Below, piece after piece: positions 56,020 to 64,000 of a DNA stretch of 64,000 nucleotides. The position numbers and the translations under genes were made by a program. The stretch's first letter is position 1. Each line of letters starts with the position of its first letter. Under the pieces are notes generated by a model. The model did no database searches, was not told the origin of the DNA, and saw nothing but the letters and a program-made list of their open reading frames with translations. Source of the DNA: Paraburkholderia fungorum (lineage in GTDB: Bacteria > Pseudomonadota > Gammaproteobacteria > Burkholderiales > Burkholderiaceae); assembly GCF_900099835.1 (NCBI RefSeq), contig NZ_FNKP01000001.1, positions 2,046,001-2,110,000 of the forward strand, in the 5' to 3' direction.

Positions 56020-57015
56020 ATGAAAAAAGTCACGCTCAACGGCAATTTCCCGATGGTTCGCGCGGCGGTCATGGGACCGGTGGTGCGCGCACTGGATCAA
56101 TCAGGCGCCGATTGCGATGCGCTGCTGGAAGCATTCGGCATGAGCCGGCGGCTGCTATCCAATCCGTATGAGATCTTGCCGCTCACGCGATATGTGGCGG
56201 CATTCGAGCGCGCGGCGGAAGTACTGGACGAAGCGTCGCTCGGCTTGCGACTGGGCAGCGAGTTGCAATTGACAGAACTCGGGCCTGCGGGCCTCGTGTT
56301 TCTTTCTTCGCCGACGCTGAACGCGGCGATGCGAAAATTCACGCTTGCGCTTGCGTCGTGGCAGAACACGACGACGTGTGAAGTGCTGCGCGACGACGAA
56401 TGGCCGATCTGGACTTATCAGATCGCGAGTCCGCAAATCTGGCCGCGTCGTCAGGATGCGGAGTACAGCATCTCGACGATGTGCCACATGATCCGGCTCG
56501 TGCGCGGCTCGGCATGGAATCCGGTGGAGGTGCACTTCGAGCATGCCGCACCGGCGGACCTCAAACCGTTTGCACGAATCTTTCGCGTACCGGTGCGCTT
56601 TCAGCAGCCTTTCAATGGCATTATTCTGCGTCCGCAGGATCTGGACGCGGCGCTGAAAAGTGCCGATACGCAAATGGCGCGGATGATGGAGCGCCACGCG
56701 ACCGACCTGATTGCAAACGACGCGATTCAGCACGGCATTGTCGAGCAGGTTCGCGATCTGATCACGCGACGGCTCGCGCATGAAAAGCTGATCGTCGCGG
56801 ATATTGCAAAAGATCTCGGCCTTTCGCATCGCTCGTTGCAACGGCACCTCGCGCAGGAGGGCACGTCCGTGCGTCAGATTCTGCGTGAGGAGCGGCAACG
56901 CAGCGTGGAAGGCCTGCTGGAGCGCGACGAACTGACCAATGCGGCGATCGCACGCGCGGTCGGTTACGCCGATGCAACCGTGTTGTGGCGCGCGACGCGC
57001 AATTGGAAAAAATAA
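56020..57015 (+). CDS. AraC-family regulator of the amine module
   Basis: The 331-residue protein has an N-terminal ligand domain of the OruR/arabinose-binding-like type (EILPLTRYVAAFERAAEVL, LGLRLGSEL) and a C-terminal double helix-turn-helix: ADIAKDLGLSHRSLQRHLAQEG and LTNAAIARAVGYADATVLWRATRNW. It stops four residues after that tryptophan region, earlier than the usual P-x-x-YR tail. It is divergent from tynA and upstream of the permease, and is the likely ligand of the paired repeats. Probably an activator responding to an amine or aldehyde. Confidence 0.87.
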   Translation: MKKVTLNGNFPMVRAAVMGPVVRALDQSGADCDALLEAFGMSRRLLSNPYEILPLTRYVAAFERAAEVLDEASLGLRLGSELQLTELGPAGLVFLSSPTLNAAMRKFTLALASWQNTTTCEVLRDDEWPIWTYQIASPQIWPRRQDAEYSISTMCHMIRLVRGSAWNPVEVHFEHAAPADLKPFARIFRVPVRFQQPFNGIILRPQDLDAALKSADTQMARMMERHATDLIANDAIQHGIVEQVRDLITRRLAHEKLIVADIAKDLGLSHRSLQRHLAQEGTSVRQILREERQRSVEGLLERDELTNAAIARAVGYADATVLWRATRNWKK

Positions 57016-57035
57016 AAGTACGCGAGCAGAAGCAG

Positions 57036-57059
57036 AGGCTTTCACTACTGAAAGCCTTT
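57036..57059 (+). terminator. Hairpin terminator after the AraC gene
   Basis: AGGCTTTCA (57036-57044) pairs with TGAAAGCCT (57049-57057) around CTAC, followed only by TT A. A good nine-base stem with a short T run, so termination may be moderate. Confidence 0.65.
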
Positions 57060-57155
57060 AGCGAAAACCGCAGGCAAAAGCCGAAACACTCCGGCTTCCT
57101 AAGCAATCATCGGTCGATTAAGTACAAACCCGCGAATCCCGCAATCGCGCCGGTA

Positions 57156-57187
57156 TTGGCGCGGTTTATCGAAAATTTGGCGCGGTT
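57156..57187 (+). promoter_or_regulatory. Probable AraC-type operator before the permease
   Basis: The 11-base direct repeat TTGGCGCGGTT occurs at 57156-57166 and 57177-57187, 21 bases apart, with TTTATCG in the spacer. The spacing, core TGGCGC and spacer TTTATCG match the site before tynA, and a -10-like TATTTT starts 23 bases after the near TGGCGC (24 in tynA). Confidence 0.78.
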
Positions 57188-57323
57188 CGCGAAGTCGTTT
57201 TATTTTTTAGCTACCTAACATGCGCTCAGCCCGAAGCATTTGACGTCGGTTAAACGAGCGCCATGACCAGCAATAAAAAGGGTTCTGGCGAGTGTCAAAC
57301 TAGCCAATAACATAGAGGCAGCG

Positions 57324-58775
57324 ATGAACGAACCCTATTCGCCGACCACCCTGGTCGACGCGGAGAACCCCGTGGAATTGAAGGGCAATACGCTGGGCTT
57401 GTGGCAGATCGTGTTTCTCGTGATATCCGCGGCCGCGCCGCTGACCGGCATGCTCGGCGCAGTGCCGCCCGCGATCAGTCTCGGCAACGGTGCGGGCATT
57501 CCCGGCGCATTCGTGATTGCCGGTGCGATTCTGTTGATCTTCAGCGTCGGCTTTGCGTCGATGAGCCGGCATGTGGTGCGCGCGGGCGCGTTCTACGCGT
57601 ATATCACCGCCGGACTCGGGCGTCCGCTCGGCATGGCGGGTGCACTCGTCGCGCTGATGTCGTACACCTTCATCCAGATTGCGCTATACGGGCTCTTCGG
57701 TTTCTTCTGCACGGTGATCCTGTCACCACTTCTTCACACCGCATTACCCTGGTACGGGTATTCGCTGATCTGCGTGGCGGTGGTGCAATTCACCGGCATT
57801 CGCGGCATCGATCTGAATAGCCGTTTGCTCGGCGTACTGATGTGCCTCGAACTCGGCATCCTGTTGCTGCTGTCGATCGCGATTCTGATTCACGGTGGCG
57901 GCCCTAACGGCCTCACACTCGCGCCTTTTTCGCCGGACCATGTATTCAGCGGCCATCTGGGCATTGCGGTGATGTTCGCGTTCGCGTCGTTCATCGGCTT
58001 CGAGGCGACCGCGATCTACGGCAAGGAATGCCGCGATCCGAAAGTCACCGTGCCGCGCGCAACGTATGTGTCGGTCGTGCTGATTCTCGTGTTCTTCGCC
58101 TTCGTGACGTGGACGATTGTCTGCGCGTACGGTCTCGCGGACGTCGTCACGGTCGCCACCAAACAACCCGGCGATTTCTGGTTCATTCAGTCGGGCAAGT
58201 ACCTCGGCGGTGCCGTCACGACCGTGATGAGTTTTCTTCTGCTCAGCAGTATTTTCGCGAGTCTGCTGTCGTTTCATAACACGCTGGTGCGCTATATCCA
58301 CGCATTGAGTATGGAAGGCATCCTGCCGCAAGTACTCAACCGGGTGCACGAAAAATACCGTTCGCCGTATGTCGCGAGTTATCTGCAAACGGTGTCGGTG
58401 TGTGTGCTGCTCGGGCTTTATATCGCAGCGGGCAGCGACGTGTTCAACATCGTGTTTAGCTGGAGTTCGGCACTCGGCACGATCGGCGTCGTGATGCTGC
58501 AAGCCGTGACGAGTTTTTCGGTGATCGCGTTTTTCCGCAAGACGCGCAAGGACACGCGTGTGTGGCACTCGTTGATCGCGCCGTTCGTCGGCGGCATCGG
58601 CCTCGTGTATATCGGCGTGATTCTGGTGCGCAATCTCGACGCGCTCAGCGGCTCCGATAGTCCGATCGTCAAGTCGTTCCCGTGGATCGTGTTCGCCGTA
58701 GCGCTCATCGGCGTGGTGATCGGTCTCATCCTGCGCAAAAAGCGGCCGGATATTTACGCAGGCTTCGGCCAGTAA
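57324..58775 (+). CDS. APC-superfamily amino acid/amine permease
   Basis: This 483-residue protein has about 12 membrane segments. It begins with the APC pattern TLGLWQIVFLVISAAAPLTGM and has GAFYAYITAGLGRPLG and FASFIGFEATAIYGKECRDP. It should import an amine or amino acid at the inner membrane, which TynA and FeaB then oxidise. AGAGGCAG precedes the ATG. It shares a putative operator with tynA, so co-regulation is likely. Substrate is not predictable. Confidence 0.87.
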   Translation: MNEPYSPTTLVDAENPVELKGNTLGLWQIVFLVISAAAPLTGMLGAVPPAISLGNGAGIPGAFVIAGAILLIFSVGFASMSRHVVRAGAFYAYITAGLGRPLGMAGALVALMSYTFIQIALYGLFGFFCTVILSPLLHTALPWYGYSLICVAVVQFTGIRGIDLNSRLLGVLMCLELGILLLLSIAILIHGGGPNGLTLAPFSPDHVFSGHLGIAVMFAFASFIGFEATAIYGKECRDPKVTVPRATYVSVVLILVFFAFVTWTIVCAYGLADVVTVATKQPGDFWFIQSGKYLGGAVTTVMSFLLLSSIFASLLSFHNTLVRYIHALSMEGILPQVLNRVHEKYRSPYVASYLQTVSVCVLLGLYIAAGSDVFNIVFSWSSALGTIGVVMLQAVTSFSVIAFFRKTRKDTRVWHSLIAPFVGGIGLVYIGVILVRNLDALSGSDSPIVKSFPWIVFAVALIGVVIGLILRKKRPDIYAGFGQ

Positions 58776-58850
58776 ATCGTCCGCGCAAAACGGCGAAAAC
58801 CACGCAACGTCCGCGAAAAAAGCAGTCAACCTCACTTCCGGCAGACAACC

Positions 58851-60065
58851 ATGGCAGACAAATTCGTCAAGCGCTCGGCGCTTGCGCTGGCCGCGCTCGG
58901 CCTTTCGATCGGCGCACACGCGCAATCTTCAGTTACGTTGTACGGCACAGTGGACGCCGGTCTCGTCTACACGACCAATCAGCAGACGACGCACGCCGAC
59001 GGCAGTACCAGCGGCCACGCGAACTATCAACTGGCGGGCGGCAATCTGGTGCCGTCGCGCTGGGGCCTGATGGGCACCGAAGATATCGGCGGCGGCACCA
59101 CCGTCAATTTCACGCTGGAGAACAGCTTTCTGACCGGCAACGGCGCGATGCTGCAATCGAATACGCTGTTCAACCGCAATGCGTGGGTCGGCGTGAGTAA
59201 CGGCACCTATGGTTCGCTGACGCTCGGCCGTCAATACGATCCCTTTTCCGATTATCTCGGCGCTTACGCGTCGAGCAATAACTGGGCGACGCTCTACGGC
59301 TCGCATTTCGGCGACGTCGACAACCTGAACGAAGCGTTCAATTTCAATAATTCGATCAAGTACATCAGCCCGAGCTTCGGCGGTCTGACGGTTGGCGGCC
59401 TGTTCAGTCTCGGTGGCGTCGCGGGCAATTTCTCGCAGAACAAGGGATGGTCGCTCGCTGCGAATTACGCCAATGGCCCGTTGTCGCTGAGCGCGGGTTA
59501 TCTCGAGCTGAATCAGCCTTTGCAGGCTGCGTTGGGGGGCACCAGCGGCTATATCGGCGACTTCAGTTGCGCTAATGAGAGCGCGTCGTTCTGTCTGCTG
59601 CAGGACGCGAGCAAGGTGCGGATTTTCGGGGCAGGGGGCTCGTATGCGTTCGGCAAGGCCAGTGTCGCGCTGACCTATACGCACACGAAGTTGTCGCAGA
59701 GCCAGTACTTTGCGACTGCGGCGCGGCCCGACGGCGCGGATATTTCGTTCGACATCGCCGAATTGAATACGACGTACGCGCTCGCGCCCGATCTGCAATT
59801 AGGTTTCGCGTACATTTTCAACGACGCCAAACCGTCGGGCGGTTCGTCGACGCGAATTCACCAGGTGAACCTGGGCGCCGTGTACAGCCTCTCGAAGCGC
59901 ACAGCGGTCTATGCGGTCGCGATCGGGCAGAAATCGTCGGGTGCGGGCCTGGGGATCAATCCGTCGACAGGAGACACAGAGAACCTTGCGCAGATTCCGA
60001 ACATCGTCAATTCGGACACAGACAAGCAACTCTCCGTGATCGTCGGACTGCGGCATAACTTTTAA
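58851..60065 (+). CDS. Gram-negative porin
   Basis: The 404-residue outer-membrane protein has a signal peptide ending in GAHA, the porin opening QSSVTLYGTVDAGLVYT, RWGLMGTEDIGGG, TLGRQYDPFSDYLGAY and a final phenylalanine in LRHNF. It differs in length and loops from the porin at 42866. It follows the permease by 75 bases on the same strand and may be co-transcribed with it, giving outer-membrane entry for the amine substrate. The ribosome site before the ATG is weak. Confidence 0.92.
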   Translation: MADKFVKRSALALAALGLSIGAHAQSSVTLYGTVDAGLVYTTNQQTTHADGSTSGHANYQLAGGNLVPSRWGLMGTEDIGGGTTVNFTLENSFLTGNGAMLQSNTLFNRNAWVGVSNGTYGSLTLGRQYDPFSDYLGAYASSNNWATLYGSHFGDVDNLNEAFNFNNSIKYISPSFGGLTVGGLFSLGGVAGNFSQNKGWSLAANYANGPLSLSAGYLELNQPLQAALGGTSGYIGDFSCANESASFCLLQDASKVRIFGAGGSYAFGKASVALTYTHTKLSQSQYFATAARPDGADISFDIAELNTTYALAPDLQLGFAYIFNDAKPSGGSSTRIHQVNLGAVYSLSKRTAVYAVAIGQKSSGAGLGINPSTGDTENLAQIPNIVNSDTDKQLSVIVGLRHNF

Positions 60066-60074
60066 GCCGCGACT

Positions 60075-60097
60075 GCGCTGCACGACGTGTGCAGCGC
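60075..60097. terminator. Hairpin between convergent porin and hypothetical gene
   Basis: GCGCTGCAC (60075-60083) and GTGCAGCGC (60089-60097) pair perfectly around five bases, just after the porin stop and just after the end of the opposite gene. T runs are absent, so termination is unproven. Confidence 0.5.
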
Positions 60098-60104
60098 GGC
60101 CAAC

Positions 60105-60470
60105 CTAATCCGCTATACGCTTGTCGGCCAGTGCGCTCTGGCAATCGGCCAGTACCTGTTTGAGCAGGCGCGCCTGCGGATCGATTTCGTCGGTGTCGAG
60201 TATTTCCTCGACGGCGTCGCGCGCCCAGTCGGTATCGACAAAACGCGCATGGCGTCTGGCGATTTCGACAGCGGTGGCCGACAGCTTCGCGATGCAAAGC
60301 CAGTCGGCTTCGCGCGAGCGGCGGTCGAGCCATTTGTGGGCGGCCTGCACGTGAAATGCCGCGTCGGGCCAGTCCTCATTCAGGTAATAAGCACCAAGAC
60401 TTCCGCATGTGAGCCAGCACAACAGCTCCAGACGGTCACGTGGACTCAGATGATGGCGTACATCACTCAT
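60105..60470 (-). CDS. Hypothetical protein, helical
   Basis: The 121-residue product has a repeated helical look (LLCWLTCGSLGAYYLNEDWPDAAFHVQAAHKW, as pattern) and no membrane segment or known motif that I recognise. The ATG at 60470 is chosen because the sequence upstream in the frame is arginine-rich and unlike the rest; there is no strong ribosome site. It lies between the porin (convergent) and the methyltransferase (same strand). Function unknown. Confidence 0.55.
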   Translation of the reverse strand: MSDVRHHLSPRDRLELLCWLTCGSLGAYYLNEDWPDAAFHVQAAHKWLDRRSREADWLCIAKLSATAVEIARRHARFVDTDWARDAVEEILDTDEIDPQARLLKQVLADCQSALADKRIAD

Positions 60471-60634
60471 GGCGACGCTCGCTGCTGAAAGTTGCTTTCC
60501 GATGAGGACGACGGTTTGCCGCCCTTTGCTTACAGCAACAATATCACGCTGAATTGACCAGCGGCAATGCCTGAGCGCCCTTGGCTCGCCGTCGCTGCGC
60601 AAGCCGTGCAGCCGGTGTGTGGGCTACCGCACGG

Positions 60635-61432
60635 CTAGCGCGTGGCGACGACGAAAAGCCGTGGAAACGGCAGCAGTACCGTGCCGTCCGCGAGCGCCGG
60701 ATAGGCCTTCGCGATCTCGTTGCGATATTGCCGCAGGAACGCGTCGCGCTGCGTGTCGTCGAGGCTGGCCAGGAACGGCCGCAGCGCGCTTCCCTTGAAC
60801 CATTCGACCACCGCATCGGCGCCGCCCGCGAGCGGGTGGTGATAGACGGTGCGCCATACGTCGACACGCGCGCACAGCGGCTTGAGCAGCGCGTAGTACC
60901 AGTCGGCACCGAGCCGCAGGGTGCGCTCCACGCCCTTGAGCCTGTCCGCCCACGGCCCTTGCGCCGCGACTTCGCGCATCAGACGGTGCGCCGGTTCGTC
61001 GAGATTGTCGGGCATCTGCACAGCGAGGCTGCCGCCCGGCGCGAGTTTGTTCACGAGCGACGGAAACAGCCGCTGATGGTCGGGCACCCATTGAAACACC
61101 GCATTCGCCAGGATCACGTCGTACGGCCCAACGGCGTCCCACGTCGATACGTCGCTCAACTCGAAGCGGCATTGCGGCAGGCGCTGGCGGGCCGCGTCGA
61201 TCATGTCGGCGGAACTGTCGATACCGCTGACGGCCGCGTCCGGCAGATGCGCGGCCAGCATCTCGGTGGAGTTGCCGGGGCCGCAGCCGATATCCACAGC
61301 GACTCGCGCCTGCGTGGCGGGGACCGCCGCCAGCAGATCGCGGACCGGACGCGTGCGCTCGTTTTCGAACAGCACGTATTGCTTCGCGGCCCAGTCCGGG
61401 TTCGATGCCGTCGATGTGGATGTCGATGTCAT
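60635..61432 (-). CDS. tam: Trans-aconitate 2-methyltransferase
   Basis: This 265-residue SAM-dependent enzyme starts just before NPDWAAKQYVLFENERTRP and has the methyltransferase motif VAVDIGCGPGNSTE, then ANAVFQWVPDH and AVQMPDN. It methylates trans-aconitate, an inhibitor of aconitase that forms spontaneously. AGGAG lies seven bases before the chosen ATG. It is divergent from a LysR regulator about 140 bases away, which may control it. Confidence 0.9.
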   Translation of the reverse strand: MTSTSTSTASNPDWAAKQYVLFENERTRPVRDLLAAVPATQARVAVDIGCGPGNSTEMLAAHLPDAAVSGIDSSADMIDAARQRLPQCRFELSDVSTWDAVGPYDVILANAVFQWVPDHQRLFPSLVNKLAPGGSLAVQMPDNLDEPAHRLMREVAAQGPWADRLKGVERTLRLGADWYYALLKPLCARVDVWRTVYHHPLAGGADAVVEWFKGSALRPFLASLDDTQRDAFLRQYRNEIAKAYPALADGTVLLPFPRLFVVATR

Positions 61433-61575
61433 ATGGCGCTCCTTTGTATTGTTGGGGGCAGGATCGTCTGAGAGATCAGGTTGGCGACGGTCCACAGCGA
61501 TCCAATCCGCTCATTTTCAGTGTCGAATCGGGCAGAGTAAAATGAATTTATCATTCCGATTCCTGCATTTTTCTA

Positions 61576-62472
61576 ATGAAAATCGACACCCTCGGTGTTC
61601 AGGCTTTCGTCGCAATCGCGGATCGCGGCAGCTTCCAGAGCGCGGCTGATTCGCTGCATGTCACGCAAACGGCCATCACGCAGCGTCTGCGCAAGCTCGA
61701 AACGTTTCTCGGCGTCACGCTGATCGAGCGGACCACCCGCTCCATGGCGCTAACCGAAATCGGCCGCAGTTTTCTGCCGCAAGCACGCCGCCTGCTTGGC
61801 GAACTTGCCGACGCACTGGTCGAAATCCGCGAGACCGGTGTGGCGCGTCGCGGCGACGTGTCGATTGCATGTGTGCCGACAGTCGGCGTGCAGTATTTGC
61901 CGCGCATTCTTCAGGCTTATTCGGCGCGTTATCCGCATAACCGGATCAGGATTCTCGATCACGCTTCGTCGGCGGTCGAGGAGGCGGTGCTGCGGCGTGA
62001 GGTGGAATTCGGCATCAATATCGCGCGCGATCATCATCCCGATCTGGACAGCGTGCCGCTCACCGAAGACCGCTACGTGCTGATCTGTCGCGACGATCAT
62101 CCGCTCGCGAAACGGCGGCGCATCGCGTGGGCGCAATTGCAGTCGTATCCGCTGATTTTCGCGGGCGAGGTCAGCGGCAATCGCGCGTTGCTCGACGTCG
62201 CACTGGAAACGAGCGGTCTCGCGCTGCGCTCGTTCTATGAAGTGCAGCGCAGTTCGACCGCGGTGGGCCTCGTCGCGCAGGGCGTTGGCGCGGCGGTGGT
62301 GCCGGGGCTGGCGATTCAGAAGGGCGCATACCCGGCGGTGCGGACGATCGAACTCACGCAGCCCGTGGTGTCACGCACGCTCGTGCTGGTCGCGCGCAAG
62401 ACCGCGCAACTGTCGCCGGCGGCGCAGGCGCTGTACGACATGATCCGGGAGCAGGCGACGCTGAGCGGCTGA
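61576..62472 (+). CDS. LysR-family regulator
   Basis: The 298-residue protein has an N-terminal helix-turn-helix (GSFQSAADSLHVTQTAITQRL) and a substrate-binding domain of CbbR/CysB-like length with SIACVPTVGVQYLPRILQAY and LVAQGVGAAVVPGL. It is divergent from tam and convergent with the SDR gene, so tam is its nearest candidate target; this is inference from position. Confidence 0.9.
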   Translation: MKIDTLGVQAFVAIADRGSFQSAADSLHVTQTAITQRLRKLETFLGVTLIERTTRSMALTEIGRSFLPQARRLLGELADALVEIRETGVARRGDVSIACVPTVGVQYLPRILQAYSARYPHNRIRILDHASSAVEEAVLRREVEFGINIARDHHPDLDSVPLTEDRYVLICRDDHPLAKRRRIAWAQLQSYPLIFAGEVSGNRALLDVALETSGLALRSFYEVQRSSTAVGLVAQGVGAAVVPGLAIQKGAYPAVRTIELTQPVVSRTLVLVARKTAQLSPAAQALYDMIREQATLSG

Positions 62473-62515
62473 CGTGCATGCCGCCCGCAAAGCGTCGCTT
62501 GCGAGGCACGGTGCG

Positions 62516-63346
62516 CTACGCGAAATCGGTCGAGCGCGACAGCGCTTCCCACGCGTCGATCTCCGTTTGCAATGCGGTGAGCTTCGCTTTCACCAGATCG
62601 ACCGCATCGTTGCCGAGCAGCAGATGCACCGGCGGATTAGGCGCCTCGACGATCTTCAGCAACGCCTGCGCCGCCTTGCGCGGATCGCCCGCCTGATTGC
62701 CGCTCTTCGACTCGCGCGCCGCGCGCACGGGATCGAACAGCGCGTCGTAATCGGCGATGCTGCGGCCCGAGCGCACCATCGAGCGGCCGGCCCAATCGGT
62801 GCGGAAGGAGCCGGGCGCGACCGCCGTCACGTGAACGCCGAACCCGGCCACTTCTTTCGCCAGCGTGTCGCTGATGCCTTCGAGCGCGAACTTGCTGCCG
62901 CAGTAATAGGCAATGCCGGGCATCGTAATGAAGCCGCCCATCGACGTGATATTGACGATATGTCCGTGACGGCGTTCGCGCATGGCGGGCAGCACCGCCT
63001 TGATCATCGCCACCGCGCCGAACACGTTGACGTCGAATTGCCGCCGCATCGCGTCCAGCGGCGATTCTTCGAGCGTGCCTTCGTGCCCGTAACCTGCGTT
63101 GTTGACCAGCACGTCGAGCGGTCCGATGGACTCGCTCAACGCCGCCAGCGCGGGTGGGATCGCGTCGAAATCGGTCACGTCGAGCACGACCGCGTGAGCG
63201 CGTCCAGGGGCGAGCGCGATGAATGCGTCGCGTGCGCCTGCGTCGCGCACCGTACCGGCGACGATATGGCCCGCGTCAAGCGCCGCTTGCGCGAAAGCAC
63301 GTCCAAAGCCGGAACTGACACCGGTAATCAGAAACGTTTTACTCAT
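62516..63346 (-). CDS. Short-chain dehydrogenase/reductase
   Basis: This 276-residue classical SDR has TGVSSGFGRAFA (NADP site), LVNNAGYG, the catalytic Ser in NITSMGG and the pair YCGSK, with VAPGSFRTDW after. It would oxidise or reduce a small carbonyl or alcohol; the substrate is unknown. AGGAG lies nine bases before the ATG. It is divergent from an AraC regulator gene, a frequent pairing. Confidence 0.9.
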   Translation of the reverse strand: MSKTFLITGVSSGFGRAFAQAALDAGHIVAGTVRDAGARDAFIALAPGRAHAVVLDVTDFDAIPPALAALSESIGPLDVLVNNAGYGHEGTLEESPLDAMRRQFDVNVFGAVAMIKAVLPAMRERRHGHIVNITSMGGFITMPGIAYYCGSKFALEGISDTLAKEVAGFGVHVTAVAPGSFRTDWAGRSMVRSGRSIADYDALFDPVRAARESKSGNQAGDPRKAAQALLKIVEAPNPPVHLLLGNDAVDLVKAKLTALQTEIDAWEALSRSTDFA

Positions 63347-63530
63347 GATGTTTCACTCCTTGAAGGTTGCCGTCGATTGAATCCGGCACAGGACTGAATG
63401 GTAAAAGCGGCGGCTTCGCGCGCGAATGCCGGTTCATCTGTGGTGATTGCCTGATTCTATGAACGCGTGGATTTTTCGACGCGCCCATGGCACATTGCAA
63501 CCTGACCGGCAACAGGGGGCCAAAGCCGAC

Positions 63531-64000
63531 GTGAAGCTGAATACAAGTAATCCGACTATCCGGCAGCGCATGGTGAGCCTGCTCGACACGCTGGCGCCGC
63601 TGGAGGGCTACAACCTGACCGCGTTGCCCGACGTGCGGTTTCTGCGCTCGAATCGTCCGCTTGCGCGCACCCCGGTGTTGTACGACCCGGGCATCGTGAT
63701 CGTGTGTCAGGGGCGCAAACGCGGCTTTCTCGGCGAGACCGTCTATCTCTACGATGCACAGCACTATCTCGCGGTGTCCGTGCCGGTGCCGTTCACGATG
63801 GAAACCGACGCAAGCGCCGCGCGCCCCCTGCTGGCGATTTATTTCCGCCTCGATTTCCGGCTCGCCGCCGATCTGCTGCTGCAAATCGACGAGCGCGAAG
63901 GCGGCGTTGCCTCGACGCCCCTCGGCATGGTGTCGTCACCGCTCGGCGCCCGGCTCGGCGCGTCGGTCTTGCGCTTTCTCGAAGCGATGAGCGTGCCATT
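63531..64000 (+). CDS. AraC-family regulator, N-terminal part (3' end outside window)
   Basis: The frame is open to the window end. The visible 156 residues show the AraC_N type ligand domain: LRSNRPLARTPVLYDPGIVIVCQGRKRG and DAQHYLAVSVPVPF, as pattern. The DNA-binding domain must lie outside. GTG at 63531 is used, with a GGGGG run upstream; an in-frame ATG at 63459 would add 24 residues and also cannot be excluded. It is divergent from the SDR at 63346 and may control it. Confidence 0.85.
   Translation, partial: MKLNTSNPTIRQRMVSLLDTLAPLEGYNLTALPDVRFLRSNRPLARTPVLYDPGIVIVCQGRKRGFLGETVYLYDAQHYLAVSVPVPFTMETDASAARPLLAIYFRLDFRLAADLLLQIDEREGGVASTPLGMVSSPLGARLGASVLRFLEAMSVP

Larger units (their letters stand above)
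57016..57323 (+). promoter_or_regulatory. Intergenic region between araC and the permease
   Basis: About 310 bases without a gene. It holds the araC terminator hairpin (57036-57057), the repeated regulator site (57156-57187), and a -10-like TATTTT at 57201-57206. These match the tynA promoter layout. Confidence 0.65.

Overview
The window looks like a secondary replicon or large chromosome of a Paraburkholderia/Burkholderia-type betaproteobacterium. The DNA is GC-rich, the genes are dense, there are two gram-negative (Burkholderia-type) porins, and the first 25 kb matches the cepacian exopolysaccharide loci. No rRNA, tRNA, CRISPR array, insertion sequence or phage gene was seen.

Region 1 (1-25.5 kb) is a cepacian-type exopolysaccharide cluster in which the bce-I-like and bce-II-like parts lie side by side. 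A plus-strand run holds the end of the priming transferase bceB, then bceC (UDP-glucose dehydrogenase), bceD (phosphatase), bceE (outer-membrane export lipoprotein), bceF (tyrosine autokinase), bceG, bceH, bceJ and bceK (glycosyltransferases) and bceI (polymerase). A bidirectional terminator follows. Next come minus-strand bceN (GDP-mannose dehydratase), an SGNH esterase and an acyltransferase; plus-strand genes for a secreted beta-propeller protein, the flippase bceQ and the two-domain glycosyltransferase bceR; minus-strand acyltransferase bceS; a 47-residue membrane peptide; and bceT (UDP-glucose pyrophosphorylase).

Region 2 (25.6-31.5 kb) holds malate synthase G (glcB) with glcG, a MOSC-domain protein, and a divergent pair made of a single-domain response regulator and a soluble GAF histidine kinase.

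Region 3 (31.5-41.9 kb) is nitrate assimilation: cobA (sirohaem synthesis) diverges from nirB-nirD-nasA, and a nitrate transporter follows. NasA is fused to a flavodoxin/NADPH-reductase module. The control region before nirB can be read in full: tandem NtrC-type sites, a sigma-54 promoter, and a leader with two ANTAR-type hexaloop hairpins overlapping an intrinsic terminator. A similar hexaloop/terminator leader lies on the opposite strand before cobA. This pair of mirrored attenuators is the most interesting signal in the window.

Region 4 (42-51 kb) has an SRPBCC-ArsR pair whose Shine-Dalgarno lies inside a palindrome, a porin, and a probable sugar-acid or polyol catabolic run (aldehyde dehydrogenase, MFS transporter, enolase-superfamily dehydratase, GMC oxidoreductase, LysR regulator).

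Region 5 (51-60 kb) is an amine-catabolism module: copper amine oxidase tynA, a small MFS-like transporter and aldehyde dehydrogenase feaB on the minus strand, with an AraC regulator, an APC permease and a porin on the plus strand. The same 21-bp-phased direct repeat lies before tynA and before the permease and probably marks the AraC operator.

Region 6 (60-64 kb) holds a hypothetical protein, trans-aconitate methyltransferase with a divergent LysR regulator, and an SDR with a divergent AraC regulator cut by the window end. Most shadow reading frames opposite these genes were discarded.
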